DNA from: Rickettsia tillamookensis
GTDB lineage: Bacteria; Pseudomonadota; Alphaproteobacteria; Rickettsiales; Rickettsiaceae
Direction of reading: 5' to 3'
Assembly: GCF_016743795.2 (NCBI RefSeq)
Contig: NZ_CP060138.2
Location: 248,001-312,000 of the forward strand
Length of the DNA: 64,000 nucleotides
The notes under the pieces are model-generated. The model made no database searches and had not been told where the DNA came from. It worked only from the letters and a program-made list of their open reading frames with translations. Every line of letters starts with the position of its first letter. Within the stretch, counting starts at the first letter, position 1. Below are positions 57,530 to 64,000 of the stretch, piece after piece. Made by a program: the position numbers and the translations under genes.

Positions 57530-57736
57530 TATTGTTCCTCCTTAATTTTAAGCAAGCCTTATTTATTAACATGTTATCTGATATTTGCTATTATTTTTTA
57601 CTAAATATTATTAATTCGACAAATTATTGCAAATAGGTGAGTTTATTATGCAACTATTGCCGGAATTAGGCAGGTTTGCTTTCTTTACATTTTAGTAGTT
57701 TTATGGTATAACTTAACGAAAATTAAAATTATACTT

Positions 57737-58264
57737 ATGTCAATATTACCGATAGTAACAGCACCGGATGAAAGGTTAAAACAGAAATCTCAGAGAGTTT
57801 TAGAAGTTACCGATCAAACACGAAAATTTATGGATGATATGGTTAAAACTATGTACCATGAAGATGGGGGAGGGCTTGCAGCAGTACAAGTAGGGGTATT
57901 GAAACGTATTTTAGTAATTGATATAAAAGATCATGATCCGGTAGAAAGACCAAAGGATTTTTATCCGCTTTTTATAGTGAATCCTGAAATAATAGAAAAA
58001 TCAGAAGAGCTAGTTACGGCTAATGAAGGCTGTATCTCATTACCGGAGCAACGTGTTGAGGTAGCAAGACCGGAATCTATAAAAATTAGATATTTAGACT
58101 ATCATGGTAAACCGCAAGAACTTCAGACAAATGATTGGCTTGCAAGAGTTATCCAGCATGAGTATGATCATTTAGAAGGTAAGCTTATGATTGATTATTT
58201 AAGTAATTTAAAACGAGATGTAGCGCTTCGTAAGCTCAAGAAACTCAAAAATAATATAGTGTGA
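57737..58264 (+). CDS. def: Peptide deformylase
   Basis: 175-aa metalloenzyme that removes the N-formyl group from new proteins. The three motifs are present: [10 protein letters not shown] (motif 1), EGCISLP (motif 2 with the metal-binding Cys) and HEYDH (motif 3). Length is standard for type I. The stop overlaps the fmt start by 4 bp, so the two are coupled. Confidence 0.97.
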   Translation: MSILPIVTAPDERLKQKSQRVLEVTDQTRKFMDDMVKTMYHEDGGGLAAVQVGVLKRILVIDIKDHDPVERPKDFYPLFIVNPEIIEKSEELVTANEGCISLPEQRVEVARPESIKIRYLDYHGKPQELQTNDWLARVIQHEYDHLEGKLMIDYLSNLKRDVALRKLKKLKNNIV

Positions 58265-59172
58265 AAATAATCTTTATGGGAACGCCTGAATTTGCAGTTC
58301 CCGCTCTTAAAAAACTTATAACTCATCACGAAGTTAAAGCTGTTTTTACACAGCAACCTAAAGCTAAGGGTAGAGGACTAAACTTAGCTAAATCTCCAAT
58401 ACATCAATTAGCATTTGAGCATCAAATTCCTGTTTATACTCCTTCTACTCTTCGTAATGATGAAATAATAAATCTAATTAATAAAGTTAATGCTGATATT
58501 ATAGTTGTTATTGCATATGGTTTTATTGTGCCGAAAGCTATATTAGAGGCTAAAAAATACGGCTGTCTTAATATCCATCCATCCGATTTGCCTCGTCATA
58601 GAGGAGCGGCTCCTCTGCAGCGTACTATTATAGAGGGCGACCGGAAAAGTAGCGTATGTATTATGCGTATGGATGCGGGGCTTGATACGGGCGATATATT
58701 GATGAAAGAAGACTTTGATTTAGAAGAAAGGACAACATTGGAAGAATTGCACAATAAATGTGCTAATTTAGGATCTGAATTACTAATAAAAACACTTGCA
58801 AATATCGATAATATAGTGGCGATAAAACAATCAAGTGATGGCATTACGTATGCTCATAAATTAACTAAAGAAGAAGGAAAAATTAATTGGCATGAATCCG
58901 CATATAAGATAGATTGTAAAATAAGAGGCATGAATCCCTGGCCCGGAGCATATTTTAGTTATAATGATAAAATAATTAAAATCCTTGAAGCAGAATATTT
59001 AAATGCGGATCATCACTTTACTTCCGGCACCGTTATTAGCGATAAGCTGGAAATAGCTTGTGGAAGCGGTATATTACGAGTGAAAAAACTTCAGCAAGAG
59101 AGTAAAAAAGCTTTGAATATAGAAGAATTTTTACGTGGTACAAATATTTTAAAAGATACAGTATTAAAATAA
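58261..59172 (+). CDS. fmt: Methionyl-tRNA formyltransferase
   Basis: 303-aa enzyme that formylates initiator Met-tRNA with 10-formyl-THF. It begins with GTG ([18 protein letters not shown] follows), overlapping def by 4 bp. The catalytic set appears as N and H in [19 protein letters not shown] and D in [11 protein letters not shown]. The C-terminal tRNA-binding domain begins near [12 protein letters not shown]. The gene precedes the 23S rRNA, as in Rickettsia. Confidence 0.97.
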   Translation: MKIIFMGTPEFAVPALKKLITHHEVKAVFTQQPKAKGRGLNLAKSPIHQLAFEHQIPVYTPSTLRNDEIINLINKVNADIIVVIAYGFIVPKAILEAKKYGCLNIHPSDLPRHRGAAPLQRTIIEGDRKSSVCIMRMDAGLDTGDILMKEDFDLEERTTLEELHNKCANLGSELLIKTLANIDNIVAIKQSSDGITYAHKLTKEEGKINWHESAYKIDCKIRGMNPWPGAYFSYNDKIIKILEAEYLNADHHFTSGTVISDKLEIACGSGILRVKKLQQESKKALNIEEFLRGTNILKDTVLK

Positions 59173-59284
59173 TTAAGGACCACAAATCTGAACAAAAAGC
59201 CGACAAAGCCTACTTTAAAAAGAAGTTAAAATAACTTTAAGCCCCCTCATAAGAAATAAAATTAAAATTATTTGAAATTAGTGT

Positions 59285-59313
59285 TTGACAAGCTTTAAAA
59301 ATATAGATATAAA
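59285..59313 (+). promoter_or_regulatory. 23S-5S rRNA operon promoter
   Basis: TTGACA (59285-59290) and TATAAA (59308-59313) with an ideal 17-base spacer, about 160 bases before the mature 23S start. It fits the knowledge that Rickettsia transcribe 23S-5S separately from 16S. Confidence 0.85.
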
Positions 59314-59474
59314 ATCATCACACAAAGTTTGAAACGTAAAACTTTGTAGCTGTTTAAAAAGTTGATAAAGCTAAAAAACTAAATACACCGCGATAATAAA
59401 AATTTATATCGTGAGTAGATACTGAAAATAATTGTGAAATTAATTCTGTATGCATCGTGTAATCTCAAGTTAAA

Positions 59475-62240
<2,766 letters not shown>

Positions 62241-62340
62241 GCTGTGAGATTACATATGCATATAGTGTTAATTCTATAAAAATGTAGTATCAACTCACAA
62301 AGTTATCAGGTTAAATTAGCTTTATCGATGAATAAAAATG

Positions 62341-62449
62341 TTGTTGCATGACTAAACTTGTCATTCCTGCGAAAGCAGGAATCCAGATATTATAAATCTT
62401 TCTGGATACCGTGGTCAAGCCACGATATGACATTAACCATGCAGCAACA
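62341..62449. repeat. Chimeric palindromic element in the 23S-5S spacer
   Basis: The left half is a family B arm (GTCATTCCTGCGAAAGCAGG) and the right half is a family A arm (TACCGTGGTCAAGCCACG). Each half is its own hairpin and the join is TCCAGA/TCTGGA. The outer heads TTGTTGCATG (62341) and CATGCAGCAACA (62438-62449) enclose both. Confidence 0.8.
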
Positions 62450-62497
62450 TTAACAGCAAACTATAATACAAATCTGTTTTTTAAAAGTTTGTATTGC

Positions 62498-62617
62498 TAG
62501 CTTGGTGGTTATAGCATGAGTGAAACACACGATCCCATCCCGAACTCGAACGTGAAACCTCATAGTGCTAATGGTACTATGTCATAAGGCATGGGAGAGT
62601 AAGTCGCTGCCAAGCTT
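62498..62617 (+). rRNA. rrf: 5S ribosomal RNA
   Basis: The core CCCGAACTCGAACGTGAAAC and the end stem AGCTTGG/CCAAGCT (62499-62505, 62610-62616) are typical 5S features. The stem extends outward (TTTGTATTGC with GCAATGCAAA), and TTTTTAATTATC follows, which together may act as a processing site and terminator. Confidence 0.94.
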
Positions 62618-62652
62618 GCAATGCAAATTTTTAATTATCTTTCTTTCTCTTT

Positions 62653-63692
62653 ATGAGATATTTTATATTCATAATTCTCATCCTCTTCTGTATTAGTAAT
62701 GCTTACGCATTAAAGAATAAACATCAACTTATTTCCCGCTAAAATCTAACATAGAAATTAAAAAATTATTTAAAGAGAAAAATACTGATCAATTTATTTT
62801 AGAGTTACCAAATGGCACAGTAATTAATGAAGGTGGAATTTTAACTCAGGAAGGTTATATTCTACAAGATACTCAAACAAGCTTAGGTGATCAACATCGT
62901 TTATTAAATAAAAAACGAGATATTAATACAGAAAATCCTTTATATTTTAATGGAAAATTAGCAGTAATTTCATCTTCTGGTTCTGAAAATTGGTATCATT
63001 GGCTGCTACAAATTTTACCTAGATTAATTATATTAAAAGAATCGGACCTTGAATATGACCGTATCTATATTAATAATTTAAAATATTCATGGCAAATTAA
63101 GTCATTAGAAATAGTATTAAATTATTTAAATATACCGGAAGATAAGCTTTTTGTAGTAAATAGTGACTGTATAATTCAAGCTACTAGACTAATTATTCCA
63201 TCTGTACCGTTTATTCCGGTAAAAGGTATGCCTTTGCCTTTATGGTTAAAAAAAGATTTAAGAAATATTTTTATTAAAGATAATAGTAAAGCATACGATA
63301 AAATATATATTTCTCGTAAATACGCTTCTACCAGAAAAATAGTTAATGAAGAAGAATTAATAGAAAAAATTGAGAAACTAGGCTTTAAGATAATATATCT
63401 AGAGCTATCCTCGCCGTATGAACAGGCTCAGCTTTTTAATAAAGCAAAAATAATAGTTGGACCGCACGGATCAGGATTTGCTAATCTTATTTTTGCGGCT
63501 CCAAAATGCAAAGTAGTAGAGATTGATCACGGCACAACTCCTCCTAGAAGTTTTTATAAAAGAATGGCAAATTATATGTCATGTGATTATTATCCTTTTT
63601 ACGTAGATCAGACAACAGAAGAGCATTTAGAAGACGATATAAATATCAATATTGATGAATTTATTAAATTTCTTAGGTCTATCTGTAAATAA
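62653..63692 (+). pseudogene. GT61 (DUF563) glycosyltransferase, broken by an early frameshift
   Basis: A signal-like start (MRYFIFIILILFCISNAYA) begins at the ATG at 62653 but hits TAA at 62740-62742. The glycosyltransferase domain is open in the -1 frame from 62721 to the stop at 63692 (323 codons) and has NWYHWLLQILPRL, ISRKYASTRK and IVGPHGSGFANLIFAAP, the hallmarks of GT61/DUF563 enzymes that add sugars to polysaccharides. Both frames are open only between 62721 and 62739, around a CCC run, so a one-base loss or two-base gain there explains the break. It may be a pseudogene, a sequencing error, or expressed from an internal start. Confidence 0.8.
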
Positions 63693-63709
63693 ATTTTAAT
63701 TAGCTTTAA

Positions 63710-63738
63710 AATGGATTCCAGCTTCCGCAGGAATGATA
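63710..63738. repeat. Family B half-element
   Basis: GGATTCCAGCTTCCGCAGGA followed by ATGATAT is the right arm of a family B palindrome without a partner. It lies between the glycosyltransferase and the SDR gene. Confidence 0.6.
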
Positions 63739-63855
63739 TTAGAGTCTGATTTCATACTACAAAGTAACTCTTTCTAAGCAATAAAACAAAATAACTTGAC
63801 TTCAAGACATACGATATATTATTAATGGATTACTTATAATATTATTGAATTCTAA

Positions 63856-64000
63856 ATGTCTAAAGTTTTCGTTAAAGATTTAGTTGTTTTTATAACCGGT
63901 GCTAGCCGAAAAAAAGGTATAGGACGAGCTCTTGTTGAAGAAGCAATAAAAAGGGGAGCAAAAAAAGTTTATGCTACGGCACGGAATATCTCTCAATTAG
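63856..64000 (+). CDS. Short-chain dehydrogenase/reductase, N-terminal part, cut by window edge
   Basis: 48 codons from an ATG at 63856 to the window end. The Rossmann start VVFITGASRKKGIGRALVEE is an SDR coenzyme motif; RGAKKVYATAR follows, as in SDRs that prefer NADP(H). The usual TGxxxGIG spacing is lengthened by two lysines encoded in a run of seven A's. The function cannot be narrowed from this fragment. Confidence 0.75.
   Translation, partial: MSKVFVKDLVVFITGASRKKGIGRALVEEAIKRGAKKVYATARNISQL

Overview
The window is AT-rich bacterial DNA that I assign to the genus Rickettsia (obligate intracellular Alphaproteobacteria). The grounds are: a 23S-5S rRNA pair directly behind def-fmt with no 16S gene, which is the known split rRNA arrangement of the genus; a VirB2-type pilin (RvhB2) and a Sca-type autotransporter; dozens of rickettsial palindromic elements, three of them inserted in frame inside genes; and visibly decaying genes. 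The species or group cannot be fixed from this window alone.

Layout. 1-5011: partial S9 prolyl oligopeptidase, hemW with an overlapping secreted ankyrin protein, then a two-gene minus-strand cassette (CmcI-type methyltransferase family plus clavaminate synthase-like oxygenase) bracketed by direct repeats. 5283-19688 (all minus): gltP, cutA, queD, sucB, sucA, M32 carboxypeptidase, recN, bamD, chaB, dnaJ, dnaK. 19773-27933 (mostly plus): trypsin-like PDZ protease, two tandem ankyrin paralogues, an unknown 135-aa gene (minus), lptE-holA, coq7, an unassigned structured stretch, cox subunit III, rvhB2. 28229-34188: zinc-ribbon protein, dapD, a broken P-loop/TPR gene, pbpC carrying an in-frame palindrome. 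34647-39143: 1498-aa Sca-family autotransporter with a polyproline tract. 39564-44820 (minus): hscB-hscA-fdx-DUF2125-TAXI-uspA operon. 44882-59172: rnhB, uvrB, grxC, Atm1-type ABC exporter, two small unknown genes, TraB/GumN-like protein, gyrA, a second SDF transporter, HIG1-domain protein, iscX, def, fmt. 59475-62617: 23S and 5S rRNA. 62653-64000: frameshifted GT61 glycosyltransferase and the start of an SDR oxidoreductase.

How the genes work together. Several serve iron-sulfur and redox metabolism (hscBA, fdx, iscX, grxC, Atm1 exporter, hemW), the TCA cycle and respiration (sucAB, ctaE, coq7), protein quality control (dnaKJ, protease, M32 peptidase), envelope building (bamD, lptE, dapD, pbpC, autotransporter) and host contact (RvhB2, ankyrin proteins, autotransporter).

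The most unusual material is the CmcI/oxygenase cassette, the modular nested palindromes that share an outer head (core GTTGTTGCRTGG) while exchanging stems and loops, the conversion of such palindromes to coding sequence in pbpC, hscA and a 90-aa ORF, and two structured non-coding stretches (26113-26251 and 50548-50830). No CRISPR array, tRNA or intact insertion sequence was seen. Repeat family letters (A, B, C, D, E, F) are my own labels and are not meant to match published RPE numbers.
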